Shown here: piece by piece, positions 9,339 to 20,697 of the stretch
Layout: each line of letters starts with the position of its first letter
How positions within the stretch are numbered: the stretch's first letter is position 1
Assembly: GCA_031772625.1 (NCBI GenBank)
Contig: CM062810.1
Span: forward strand, 454,651,731 to 454,715,730
DNA: 64,000 nucleotides
Source: Pinus tabuliformis
Taxonomy: Eukaryota > Streptophyta > Pinopsida > Pinales > Pinaceae
Direction: 5' to 3'
The notes under the pieces: generated by a model
Database searches by the model: none
The model's input: only the letters and a program-made list of their open reading frames with translations
Told to the model about the DNA's origin: nothing
Translations under genes and position numbers: made by a program

Positions 9339-11690
9339 AAGAGAGATGATTCAACCATCAATGTCTTGGGAAAACTGTCTGACCTTATGTTAGGACAAGT
9401 CATCTGCCCAAAGTATCTAGATCCTGGGAGTCCTGTAGTAGATGTCCACATCAATGGCACCATCATACCACACACCTTGATTGATCTGGGGGCTGCCATT
9501 AATGTGATGACCAGGGATACCATGCTCAAACTCAATCTTCAGGGTTCCTTGAGGAAGACCTCGACAGTACTGCAACTAGGAGATCGCTCTACTGTGACTC
9601 CCGAAGGGATTGTGGAGGATGTCTTGGTCTCTATCGACTCTTGGGAATACCCTGCAGATTTCTTGGTTCTGCAACCCAAGGCAAAGATTACCGGATATCC
9701 TCTCATTTTGGGAAGGCCTTGGTTAGCCATTGCAGATGCTCACATCAGTTGTCGTGCAGGAAACATGACCATCAAAAATGGTCATATGTCCAAGCAGCTA
9801 GTCCTATACCCTCCTGCCCAACCCTCCTTAGAGCATGACTTACCATTGTGGGTGAAGGAAGGAGAAGAGGATGAGGTGTACTCAGCACCTCTGTGCACCC
9901 TAGATACCACTAGAAGAGACCCCCCAACCGAGGATGACTTGATTGAGACTTTGATCCAGAATCCACCTTCCAGTGCACTATCCTTAGAGGAATTGGTGGA
10001 GGATGCCCAAGCCAGCACCTTAGTGGACCTTTGTGCCACCAACCCTGTCACACCCAGAGTCAAGAATGTGGCATTCGACCCTGAGAGAACGTTAAAGATC
10101 AGCTCCTCCCTATCTCCTTCCCAGGAAAAGGAGCTGTGTAGCCTATTGGCCAGTCACCTAGATGCTTTTGCTTGGAGCTATAAGGAGATGAAAGGAGTCC
10201 ATCCTTCGGCCTGTACCCATCACATATACATCAAAGAGAATTGTAAGCCGATTAGGCAACCTCAGAGGAGAATGAATCTAGCCCTTAAGGACATTGTCAA
10301 GGAAGAATTGCAAAAATTGTTGGATGCCAGATTCATTTACCCCATCTCAGATAGTGAATGGGTGTCCCCTCTGGTATTGGTTCCCAAGAAAAATGGGAAG
10401 TGGAGAATCTGTGTGGACTACTGAGAACTAAACAAAGCTACCAAGAAAGACCATTTCCCTCTACCTTTCATAGATCAAGTGTTGGATGGATTGGCAGGAA
10501 AGAAGTTCTTCTCTTTCCTGGATGGGTTTAGCGGGTACAACCAAATCCAAATCAGCCCGGAAGACCAAGATAAGACCACCTTCACTTGTCCTTGGGGTAC
10601 CTTTGCCTACCGTGTTCTTCCCTTTGGAATATGCAATGATCATGCTACCTTCTAGAGAGCTGTCTTAAGCATCTTCTCGGAGCTGGTCCATGATGCAGTG
10701 GAAATCTATATGGATGACTTCACTCCTTATGGGGCCAACTTCCAGGAAGCATTGTCCAATCTGGGAAAGGTCCTAACCAAATGCATTGAGATGAACCTGT
10801 CCCTTAGTCCTGAAAAATGTGAATTCCTAATGACTGAAGGGACCGTGCTAGGCCATACCATTTCTTGCCAAGGGTTACAGGTGGATCCTAACAAAATTGC
10901 TCTCATCAAGAAGGTTCCACCTCCTCAAAAGGTATGCGATGTTCGGAGTTTCTTAGGATTAGCAGGGTATTACCGGAGATTCATTAAAGACTTCAGCAAG
11001 CTAGCCTCGCCATTGTTTGGCCTGTTGGCAAAAGATGTGGAGTTTAAGTGGACTGACGATTGTCAGAGGAGTTTGAATGAACTAAAGGACAAGTTCGTGT
11101 CAGCCCCAATCTTGAGAGGTCCAAACTGGGCCCTACCTTTCCACATCCACACTGATGCCTCGAACAAAGCCATAGGTGCAGCTTTAGGACAAGTGGAACA
11201 AAAACTTCCATATGCCATTTACTTTGTTAGCAAAAACTTGTCCAAAGATGAACTGAATTACACTGTAACCGAGAAAGAGTTCTTGGATGTGGTCCATGCA
11301 CTGAACAAGTTCCGACATTATATCATTGGCTATCAAACATTTGTACATACAGACCATGCTGCAATTAGATATTTAATGAATAAACCAGATATGGATGCTC
11401 ATATTATTAGATGGTTACTTTTGTTGCAGCAGTTTGATTTGACCATTGTTGACAAACCAGGTAAAGAAAATGTTGTTGCTGACTTTTTATCTAGATTGGA
11501 TTTATCTGCAGATGAGGATGGAATAGTGGATGACCAGATGCCCGATGAACATCTGTTTTCTATCTCAATACTCTCTCCATGGTTTGCTGATATAGCAAAC
11601 TACCTTGTTTCAGCACAGTTCCCTCCGCACCTATCTTCAAGAGAGAAGAGCAAAATCATCAGAAAAAGTGCCTCATTTACTTGGATCGGG
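9339..11690 (+). pseudogene. pol: Element B protease, reverse transcriptase and RNase H
   Basis: Same frame as gag. The protease has D-L-G-A-A with catalytic Asp at codon 9483, and I-L-G-R-P-W later. RT has the VPKKNGKWRICVDY block, FLDGFSGYNQI, LPFG and the catalytic Y-M-D-D at 10707-10718. RNase H follows, with H-T-D-A-S, T-E-K-E-F and H-T-D-H-A-A, all key acidic residues visible. RT copies the element RNA into DNA and RNase H removes the RNA. TGA at 10422 (Arg in the family) and TAG at 10653 (Gln in C and D) interrupt RT. Otherwise length and order are normal for Athila/Tat pol. Confidence 0.92.
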
Positions 11691-12911
11691 GGCAACCTAT
11701 TCAAGCTTGGCCCTGATCAGATCTTAAGGCGTTGTGTAAGGGAGGAGGAAGTCTTTGATATCCTCCTCACCTGTCATGATGGGCCTTGTGGAGGACATTT
11801 TGCAGCAAAGAGGACTGCCTTCAAAATCCTGTAGGCAGGCTACTATTGGCCCACACTTCATCAAGATGTCAGAAGATATATCAGCCAATGTGACCAATGC
11901 CAAAGAATGGGGAAACCGACTCAAAGGGATGAGATGCCTCTCCAACCTCAAGTGACTCTTGAGCCATTTGAGAAGTGGGGTATGGACTTTGTGGGTCCAA
12001 TCAACCCTCCTTCGAGGCAAAGGTCTTACATCATTGTGTGCACTGACTACGTGACAAAGTGGGCAGAGACTAAAGCAATCAAAGCAGCAACAGAAGAAAA
12101 GGTGGCCGAGTTCTTAAGAGAAAACATCTTCTACAAGTTTGGCTACCCAAGAGAGCTGGTCACTGATCAAGGGAGCCAGTTCACATCCAACTTGATTGAA
12201 GACATACAAGCTCATCACAAGATCAAGCATAGGAATTCCACCCCCTATCACCCTCAAGCAAATGGGTAGGTGGAAGTCACCAATAGAGCATTAGAAGGGA
12301 TCTTGACTAAGGTGGTGAGCAGCAGCAGAAAGGATTGGGCAGATCGCCTGGTTGAGGCCACATGGGCTTACAACACCACCTGGAAGACCACCACCGGCTT
12401 CACACCTTATGAGCTGGTCTATGGGAAGAAAGCTTTGTTGTCCATTGAATTTGAATACAACACTTTGAGGATGGCAGCTCAACTGGACCTAGATTTCATC
12501 CATGCACAACAAGAAAGGTTATTGCAGCTGAATGGACTGGATGAGCACCAGATGCAGGCCCTCCTTCACTCGGAAGTGGTTCAACTTCAGAGAAAGGTGT
12601 GGCATGACCAACACCTCCATGACAAGAAATTCCAGCCGGGAGATTGGGCCTTGTTGTATGACTCCAGATACAAAGATTTCAAGGGGAAGCTGAGAACTAG
12701 ATGGCTAGGACCATATGCAGTGGAAAAATGCCATGACAATGGATTTGTTCTTATTCGAACCATTGATGAGGAAGCCATCCTCATGCTTGTCAATGGGCAT
12801 CGATTGAAGATCTACAGGAAACCTCTTTCAAGACAAGAGTTCATCAAAACTATGGAGAAATCCGTATTGGTCATAGAGAAGGGTTCTGCCTCTGCTTTGG
12901 GCATACTCTGA
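11691..12911 (+). pseudogene. pol: Element B integrase
   Basis: The C-terminal part of the gag-pol frame ends at TGA 12909-12911. The N-terminal zinc domain is visible as H-D-G-P-C-G-G-H-F and the C-D-Q-C pair near 11890. The catalytic core has Asp in G-M-D-F-V-G-P, Asp in V-T-D-Q-G-S-Q-F and Glu in V-E-V-T-N-R-A. A C-terminal domain carries W-L-G-P-Y and V-N-G-H-R-L. Integrase inserts the DNA copy into the genome. TAG at 11832 and 12267 both stand at Gln positions kept in D or C (CAG to TAG). No chromodomain is seen, as expected for Athila/Tat. Confidence 0.92.
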
Positions 12912-12958
12912 AAGATTTAAAAAAAAAAAAAAATAAAAAAAAAAAAAATAATAAAGAT

Positions 12959-13146
12959 CCTTGGGTGAAAACCTTTTTGAGGCGCCCAAGGCAGGTGGTA
13001 GGGGTGAAAACCTCACTGAGGCACCCCTATTGTCTTTCAAAAAAAAAAGAAGAAAAAAGATTCGAAAAAAGATCCTTGAGTGAAAACCTCTCTGAGGCAC
13101 TTAGGGCAGATGGCAAGGGTGAAAACCTCATTGAGGCACCCCTGTT
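12959..13146 (+). other. Four A-bulged hairpins downstream of element B pol
   Basis: Four units of one design: outer stem, AAAA on the 5' side only, then CCTC (or CCTT), a three-base loop, GAGG, then the outer 3' arm. Outer arms: CCTTGGGTG 12959-12967 with CGCCCAAGG 12983-12991; TAGGGGTG 12999-13006 with CACCCCTA 13022-13029; CCTTGAGTG 13074-13082 with CACTTAGGG 13098-13106; CAAGGGTG 13114-13121 with CACCCCTG 13037+100 to 13044+100, that is 13137-13144, with one A-C mismatch. Units are separated by A-rich DNA. Arms differ between units but still pair. D and C have the same design at the same place. Confidence 0.75.
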
Positions 13147-13380
13147 ATCTTTCAAAAAAAGAAAAAGAAAAGGAAAAAACAATAAGCAAAAAAAATGACA
13201 AGGACAGCAAGTTTATAATGTGAAATTGCATGCAGATTGCAGGTGTTCTATGGAGGAGAGGAAGCCTCTCAGCCCAGAGCCAAAGATCCTTATCATGCTG
13301 CCAGGGGACCTCAACAACATCTCCTCCAAGAATATTCAGTTCCTCCAAGGTATGTGCACAGTTTCATCATGGCTTGAGTC

Positions 13381-13510
13381 TTCTACAGGAAGATGCAGAC
13401 TTTCTACAGGAAGATGCAGACTTTCTACAGGAAGGTGCAGACTTTCTACAGGAAACGCAACCTGTCTACAGGAAGTTCTGTATTTCTACAGGAAACTTCC
13501 TGTAGAAGTT
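13381..13510 (+). repeat. 21-bp tandem repeat with TTCTACAGGAA core
   Basis: Units at 13381, 13402, 13423 and 13444 read TTCTACAGGAAGATGCAGACT with few changes. They are followed by looser copies of TTCTACAGGAA and finally its reverse complement TTCCTGTAGAA at 13497-13507. The unit is a whole number of codons, so ORFs run through it by chance. Confidence 0.85.
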
Positions 13511-14908
13511 CGGGACGGCCCAGAATTCATTTTATGAGGAGATCTAATGACTAAGGATCGGTTTGGACGCATGCAAGCTACTGTTGTCACCCTTGCACAC
13601 TGTTGTCACCTCGTTCTACCATCCTTGTCGACATGCAATGAAGTTACCTGCACCAACAAAGTAGATCGTTGAGTTATCAAAGAGAAAGCAATTTTTAAGA
13701 AGAAAAAAGCGCTGAGACGTCATACCATATCCATCCCAGCCACCCATGAGCTCTGGGAGCGTGATCGTGAGGCCAAATCCTTCGTCGTGCAACATGCACC
13801 TGAGGAGGAAAAGCTATTACAAGACATACTACGGGAGTCCTGTAACAGTTAAGCCTGCTAGAGTGTACACCGTTCACAACGCTGGCCATATATAATGAAA
13901 ACGCGGGTGCATGCAGCCACAACATCAAATCCATCATCGGCAACCTGTAAACATGAACCTCCAGGCCTGTGTAAATTCATCAGCAGCAAACGAATCCACT
14001 CATTATCGTCCGAAAGCCGAAAAATCGTGTTGCAGCCGCACAGGTAAGTGTCTCGACCCTTTCTTCCATCAGATTGCATGAATTTTAATTTGAAATTGTT
14101 TGCAAAGTGTGAGGTGAATGGGTTGAGCGGTGGTATGGTCATTTGATTGGCCACGTCGACCAGTTAATGGTCTAGTCGGATGTTTGGGTGGCGGCCATGA
14201 CAAAAGGAATGGGCAACACACACGTGAGAGAAATCCCGTCGAGAAAACGAATTTAACAGAAGAGACGGCGGCGGATCTGCAGGAGATGATGCGGCAGTAA
14301 GGGAACTCACAGGAAAATGATGGGATGATGTCGTCCAACGGTCCAGCAGGGACAGCTCACCCCCACGCCACGGATTCTGCCGATTCAAATATAATCGGCT
14401 AGATTATCAACCTCATGCATTTATCATTCACCATTTGCGACTCGAGTGATCATCGAGATCCCTCTACAGTTGGATACTCTGAGCCTTTGGCCATCAGAAT
14501 GCCTGTGAAGCTACAGCAAGAGCGCAGACCCACTCCAGTATTCCCCGGAAATCGCGCGCTGCTCCTACAGGAAAGCTGCTCCTACAGGAACGCTGTTTCT
14601 TCAGGAAGGCGGATTCCTCACGTCAAAAGGTGGCAGATAAAAAGGTAAACCTGAACTCTCCATGCAATTGGCTTTTGAAGGTCGCAGAATCGTCGTCTAC
14701 AGTCTGGTCGTAGAAAATTGTTGCAATTGTTGTCTGCTGTGCATAAACTGTCATTCTACAGGATGTCAGTGTAATTAAGCTGTGTTAAGGTCCTTAGAGA
14801 TAAGCTTCGTGGATTTTGTGCATGACAGAAGCGTAATTCTACGCTCTGTCTCAGTAGACCAAACTTCTTCCGCGTTCGCCACCTCTGATTAAAGCAATAG
14901 TTTTTACC
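13511..14908 (+). other. Element B spacer between pol and ORF3
   Basis: 1.4 kb without a recognisable coding frame. It contains further single copies of the TTCTACAGGA word (about 14566, 14582 and 14755). Small ORFs on both strands show no family features. The spacer is expected in Athila-type elements, where ORF3 is thought to be expressed separately from gag-pol. Confidence 0.5.
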
Positions 14909-16567
14909 ATGCCGGGTGGGTTCATCAGAAGAGAACCCACTGATTCAACAAAGTTAAGAGAAAATCCGGAGGTAGTGGAGCTCTTCACACGAGCACAATG
15001 GATAGCCTTCTGTGACAAATTGTAGGGTTATGATGACGAAGTGGCAGAAGAGTTTTTGCAAGCTCTGAGGCCGAAATCTAAAACGTTGGCCACCGTTACC
15101 TTCAGGGGCCTAAGCCTCAAGCTCACCCCGCAATATATCAGTCGAATTACTGAACTTCCAATGGGTTTGCCATGGGATAAGGAAGAAAGGAAGTTGAGCC
15201 AACAGGCCAAGAAAGAATTCTTTCCCCCAGAGGAGGAATTCTCGGAGGACAAAAATGGGGTGCGTAGAACCAGTTTGCTGCCACCATGGAATGAAGTTAG
15301 CCTACAGATCATGAAGTATATAACCTGCGAAAGTCGTTTTAGCATTGTGTACGGGTATCACTTTCGGTTGCTCACTAAATTGAGGCACCAGATTGATCTT
15401 CTTGTAGAAAATAAACTGAGCATCCCTTATTTCCTGCTACAGTCTCTAATTGAATGTGCCACAAAGTTAAAAGAAGGCATACCAGACCAGGTAGCCCACC
15501 ATGGATTGATCGAACTTCTCGTGGAGGATGCGCTTCATTCATACAAGGTTCCTCTCTCATGGGAAGCATTCAGAAATTTGACAAGAGATGGAGACATAAG
15601 TATGTTGACCGAAGAAAGTGGTTCCTCCAGCAGTGAGGAGAAGGAATCAGTGGCCGCGGGAAAGAAAGAAACAGGCCAGAAGACCCCGACCATAGTGCAA
15701 AAGAAAGAGCAAAAGAAGAAGCATGAGAAAAAGGATGACAAAGAAAAAGATGACACACCCATCTTGACAGCAAGAGAGAAAAGGTTGCAAGGCAGAGTGG
15801 ACAAGGCTGAGAAGGTCCACATCAGCATGAGTGCCTCGACAGTGACCACAACCAAGTCAAAAAGCAAGACTCATGGAACAAATCAAACCAAGGCGGCGAC
15901 ACCTGTATCTACAGGAAAGCCGAAACTGGCTTCTACTGGAAGCCCGAAAACTGTTGAAAAGGGGTCTTCTACAGGAAGCCCGAAAATTATTGGAAAAGGG
16001 TCTTCTACAGGAAGCCCGAAAATTACTAAAGCAGGGTCTTCTACAGGAAGCCTGAAAGTGACTAAAACAGGGTCTTCTACAGGAAGCCCTGACAAAGTGA
16101 AACCCAAGGAGAAGAAAGTTGATATTCGTGAAAGGGAGGCAGCAGCAGTGCTGGCCGGTCTCGGCACACCTCCTAAGCCAAAGGAGAAGAGAAAGAGGGA
16201 TACCCCTCTATACTTTGAAGCTCGAAGAAGTGTGAGAATAAAGACGGGCAAGCCACAGCCTCCATCTAGCAGCCCAATCACTACATGGGATGCCCCTACT
16301 TCACCCAGTGAGAGGTCCCCCTCGAAGATATCGGTCACCTATGAGAGCGAGAGCCCAAAAACAACTAGTTGGAAGGGAAAGTTAGACCAATCGGCTTCAA
16401 AAGCCTGGCTCAAGGTCAAGGAAACAGGGAAGAGGGAAGGAGCGGCACCCTCATCACCACCAAGGGCAGAACAGGCAGAGCCACCAAGGGTAGAAAAGAA
16501 AGAGCGTATTCCGGAGCCTAGTTATCAGCCAAGGACAAGGAGCCAGAGAAAAATTGCTCAAGGATGA
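14909..16567 (+). pseudogene. Element B ORF3, plant retrotransposon protein
   Basis: I take ATG 14909 (MPGGFIRRE) as the start because it is in frame with the long ORF from 15041, separated only by one TAG at 15023-15025. Full length would be 552 codons. The first 230 residues form a globular domain (Y-I-T-C-E-S-R-F and H-H-G-L-I-E-L-L-V-E-D are landmarks) that is shared with ORF3 of element C, despite low identity. It resembles what databases call a putative plant transposon protein. The rest is Lys/Glu/Ser-rich and disordered, with a 12-residue STGSPK repeat. I see no signal peptide or membrane segment, so it is not envelope-like. Function unknown. Confidence 0.75.
15929..16108 (+). repeat. 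36-bp tandem repeat inside ORF3 of B
   Basis: Units start at 15929, 15965, 16001, 16037 and 16073, exactly 36 bases apart, each encoding a 12-residue STGSPK-type repeat. A shortened unit precedes them. Every unit but the first carries TTCTACAGGAAG, the same word as the non-coding 21-bp repeat at 13381. Confidence 0.9.
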
Positions 16568-16588
16568 GCAAATGTTTTAGCTCGGGGG
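16554..16588 (+). other. Pre-LTR hairpin and polypurine tract of element B
   Basis: TTGCTC (16554-16559) pairs with GAGCAA (16566-16571) over a six-base loop, overlapping the ORF3 stop. The purine tract CGGGGG reaches the LTR start at 16589. C, E and H have a GTTGC...GCAAC hairpin at the same distance. Confidence 0.65.
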
Positions 16589-18692
16589 TGATGATGAGCC
16601 CCAATTTTTGGTAACAATTTGTGCTCATTTTGCCTACTTACCTTGCTCAACCCTTCATCTTTTATCACTTATGCATCATTTCTTAGTATATTCGTGTTAT
16701 TTGTAGGAAGAAGTGCAGGCATTATATCTATGTGGCTAATACATGATGATTTCAGGTTTTTTGGCATTAAAGAGAGCAAAGACCACGTAGATGGAGACAA
16801 GGAGACAGTAAAGGTGGCATTGCGGGTTTATAGGGAGGTTGTCCACAGTCTTTAATGACCTCCCTCGTGATCTCCACCCTAACTCCGAGCTCCAACAGCT
16901 ATCCCCACCGAGCTAGAAGGCAGCCAACGGATTCTACAGGAACAGTAGTTTACTTTTAGTTGGACAGCCAAGCTCCACTAATTGAGGAAGCCAGCTTGAT
17001 CCTAATCATGTATAAATATTGAGGTCGTAGCCTTTGATAGGAGCTTTTTGAACTTTTGAACTACTGTTGCAATTTCTGAGTACGAGCTACAACTCGGTTT
17101 TTTCTTTTTGTAAGCCAGTTTTCGCATGATGTTAGACTCATGATTATGATCTTTTAATAAAGGCAGGCAGCTTTGGATCCAATTCTGAGTTCTTAAGGGA
17201 GCTATAGCTCTCAGGTTAGGGCCCAACCTGAGAGCAATAGACCTCCTTTTCCTTGTATTGTTACTTGTCTTTCCTTTCAGCACTTCATTTCTTTGTTTTG
17301 ACATGCATTTGAAAAACACAGTCTGCTGATTTAATTTCTTTAATGTGATTGATTAGGATTAGTTTATGGTTAAAGTGCTTTCAGCAGCTTAGATTAGAGT
17401 AGGAGGATTGTAATTCATCAGAGCTCCAAAAAAGGTTGATAGTGCACTCGCTGCCATCTCTGTTTAGAGATTAGGGGTGTGGACTGTAGCAACCACCAAA
17501 AAATGCAGTCTTATACATTCATGCAAACTGCAACACAATCATTTCAGTCATATAACCGTCCATGCATTCTGATCTTGAGCAATACTTCTTCGTTCCAACA
17601 CCATGCACGATTTCTCTCCACAATTTACATTGTTGTTCATTGGTTTAATAACACAGTTAGAATAGGTTGATGGAATTCTCGGTTTTTTGCAAGACATAGA
17701 GGATTTGTTTCTTTTACACTGCATAGCATCACTTTATTGTGTTCTTCTTCTTCTCAACCATGCCTAAAGTCACCTACTCATCCTCTATTCAGCTCGTTTG
17801 CCTTCCAACCCTTCTACTTCTCACGTAGCTCCATCTTTTTGACCTTTCATTGCTTCCACCCTTCTATCCACAAACCAACTTTACCCACTCTTTCTCCATC
17901 TTATCTCTCTGTCCCTGAGCCATCAAAAGCTCCCTTTTCATCCTACCCATCCACCCATACTGCTCCTTCACTACTCCATCACCCAAAACTCCAACTGTAG
18001 AACATCCTGTAGAAGTTAGCAGACTTCCTGTAGAAATCCCGAGCTTCCTGTAGGATCCCCTGTAGACATCCTGTAGAAGCCTGCAAACTCGGTTGCAAAG
18101 AACCTGAACGTTGTGGAATTCTGTGGAATGATGTTAGGGATCCTCTGGAACCTCTCCTAGCCCTCCTGACCTTTTCCAAGCCTTCCTTCCCTTCGAACCA
18201 CCCCTGCACAGTCAAGACCTAGTCAGAAACACAATCATAATAACTCCAACCACTTGAGAAAAAATACAAAAATGAGTTATTTTCAATGAAAGTAGTTTAA
18301 ATTCATGCATCTCATCTCACTAGAAGTAATGGCATCATTTCTAGACGTTTGCACTCCCACCATTGCATCGTAGAGATTAAACTAGTCAGATTAGGGTTTA
18401 CTAGGGTTTCCATGTTTTGGTTGGCTTTCAGTTCATTCTTGCAAAGTAGGTTAATTTCCTTTGAGATAGCCTTCGTCCATCATTGAGAAAGCTTCTTCTG
18501 AGAACATATAGAAGTTTTCTTGAGCCCTAGCGGACATGTGCCAGCTGACCAAGTGACAGCTGCGACAAGAGCTAGTACTTGTGCATACAGCACCGTCGCT
18601 TCCAAGTTTGTTACGAACTACCGGGTTGATAAAATTAGAGATAGGAAGCTCCAAGAGTTGTAGCATTATTTCTACAATACTGGAACCCACCA
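16589..18692 (+). repeat. 3' LTR of element B (2104 bases)
   Basis: It starts TGATGATGAGCCCC after the purine tract and ends CCCACCA, the same end as the 5' remnant. Its last 631 bases align with 6519-7149. E and D LTRs have related ends and similar lengths (about 2.06 and 2.11 kb). A cluster of TTCCTGTAGAA words lies at 17995-18076, the reverse complement of the word repeated in the internal region. Small ORFs inside (for example 17737-18000) have no family support. Confidence 0.9.
17011..17020 (+). promoter_or_regulatory. Likely TATA box of element B 3' LTR
   Basis: TATAAATATT lies 422 bases into the LTR. The related LTRs of E (42310) and D (41168-41175, minus strand) have TATAAATA 436 and 434 bases from their starts, which supports it as the U3 core promoter. 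Confidence 0.6.
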
Positions 18693-20086
18693 AATTCCCT
18701 GTGTGCTTCTCCTTACAACATCAAATTGCAATAATTCCCCTATTTTTAAACTGCTGTTACCCCAAATTTGACTTTCTATTTTGAGAAGAAAAGATTTTTT
18801 TACAGAACAGAGGATAAGGACACAGGTTCTTTTTTAAGAAGTAGATAGATATGCAAATTCTTTTATGCTTTTCACGCACACAGTCTGGCCCCTACTATTC
18901 CAAATGTTTTCGTTGCAGCAGAATATGAAAAAGAAGAAGACAGACTTCGAATATAGAGAGGAAAACAGGAAACTGTGTAGAACTCAGGAAAATATGCAGA
19001 CAGACTTTCAAACTTCGTTTTCCTTTTTTAAATCTGATTTTGTGTTTTTAATCCACCACCTTACTCAAACAAGTCATATGCAGAGAGGTTTTCCTGAGCC
19101 TACCTCGTTTTGAGCCTTAATTTTGATGAAAATCCCAGGTTTTCCTTCTACAGAGCTATTCTCTGCCTTTCTCGTAGAAACCTTCCTGTAGAAATCTCCT
19201 GGCTCCTGTAGAATGAAACAAGGCTCCTATAGAGGCCGATAGGCGGGAGGGTATTAAAAAAACTAGTAGAGAACTGGTGATGGACGACTGGTTAGCTACT
19301 CTAGAAGTGGGTAGTGCATACTCTAGTCAAGAACGTCATGAATGCAAAGTGAAGAAAGGGTGGCGAAGGCCTGAACTGAGCTATCTTTTAACTACTGGTG
19401 TGATTCGTGGTGAGGAGATGAGGTGGCCAGATGGGTACATTATCCCCATCTGGACTATTGGTTCTACATCATAGTCATAATTTTTCTACATGCTGACTGA
19501 CTACCATCACCGCTTTTACTCCCGTTATCTACCGCCACCACTACCAGTCCCTACTATTTTCTCTTGAATGGACATACCAAACATGCTCGCTGTGTATCTG
19601 ATCAGCAGTTTTGAATTTGATGGGGCTCATTCGAATTCCATGAGGATGTGTAACTGAATGAGGGTGGCTAGTTAACTTGCCACCAATTCCATTCAATCGT
19701 AACCATTCCAATAGTCATGCAGACTTGAAATATGATTCATGTAATTGAGGAATATGGTTAGACACTTACCTGTTCAGTCGTAGTCGTGTTATGCATATTT
19801 TGGATTTTGGAACCCATTTCTTCATTGTTGTGGGTGCTTGCTCTCTTCATGCTTGGCCTTGGGCTTTTGTTGATGTTCTCACGTTCAAAAAGAGCTCCTT
19901 GCATGTTTCATATGCCTTACTTTGCTGACCCTATCTCTGGAGTATGCTTTTCAGGGGGATCAGCTGCTACACGAATCCTATAGGATTTCCTGTAGCTGCT
20001 TCTCCTTCTGAAATTCAAGCAAATATTTGAGTAGGGCTACAACTACTGACGAGGGACTCGATTGACAAGGAATCATAGATGGAAGT
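18693..20086 (-). other. Element D fragment between B and C (inferred)
   Basis: This lies between the right end of B and the left end of C. C is flanked by GAAGT and TAAGT, so its two flanks were once joined, and the right flank is D internal DNA. By that logic this 1.4 kb is D, read on the minus strand, between pol and ORF3. In minus sense it carries TTCTACAGGAA words (19150-19210), as B does in the same interval. No gene is recognised. A 65-codon ORF at 19277-19474 (+) has no match I know. Confidence 0.55.
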
Positions 20087-20689
20087 TGTTGAGTCCCAAA
20101 CTTGCATCTTCCCTATACACCTTTTTAGCCTTTTTTCCCAGTTACCTAAACCACCAAACTATCAAATCATTGCATATTAGTTTAAAAAGAGCATATAAAA
20201 TGGTTTCCTAACTATGTCTTGTGACTGTTGTTTGATCTAGATTTTTGCTTAGTCAGCTGCAGAATCTTGTCACTTTCCACAGCCAGCTCAACTTTCCATA
20301 GCCTTTTTGTTGAAGTCTATGTTACAGGTGTCTACTAGAGAATCCAACCACATGGGAAAGCTGCAAATGATGTGGACATGGAACGTGTCCCCTTGGTTTA
20401 GCCGAATCACTCACAAAAGGCCATGGTCAAGGACAGTTAAAGTGGTGGTCAACCTAAGAGTTTTGTGGTGGTAGAACTCTTTTTTTCACCACGTGAAGGC
20501 TTGCAAGGCAAATTCCTCAATCTCGGGAGCCGTGATAACACCTGTGGACTACTCTGTGAACCAAATCTAACAGCCACAACTCCTTGGATTTAATTGTCAC
20601 GACTACCATATTGCTAGATTTTTGGACGTGGTTATTCACGTGTCTGTTTAGCAGCGCAAAATTTAGGAAGTAGTTGTATCATCCTCAAT

Positions 20690-20697
20690 TATAAATA
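20690..20697 (+). promoter_or_regulatory. Likely TATA box of element C 5' LTR
   Basis: TATAAATA is kept at the same offset in both C LTRs. No experimental support is implied. Confidence 0.55.

Larger units (their letters stand above)
6519..18692 (+). mobile_element. Element B: Athila-like Ty3 retrotransposon with gag-pol and ORF3
   Basis: B consists of a 5' LTR remnant (6519-7149), a tRNA-Asp-type primer site, one gag-pol frame (7536-12911), a hairpin cluster, ORF3 (14909-16567), a purine tract and a 3' LTR (16589-18692). The first 1.47 kb of the 5' LTR is missing because A is inserted in it, so that part should lie left of A outside the window. The right flank starts AATTC, the predicted target duplication. 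Eight in-frame stops in gag-pol and one in ORF3 make it defective. Its sequence is close to D throughout gag and pol. B appears to be inserted in D just before D's ORF3 (inference). Confidence 0.9.

Noticed and set aside
13381-13510. Possible CRISPR-like direct repeats
   Set aside because: Contiguous 21-bp tandem repeat without spacers in a plant retrotransposon.
19277-19474. 65-codon ORF (MMDDWLATLEVGS...) between B and C
   Set aside because: Reads like protein but has no family I recognise, is short and lies in D spacer DNA; not called as a gene.
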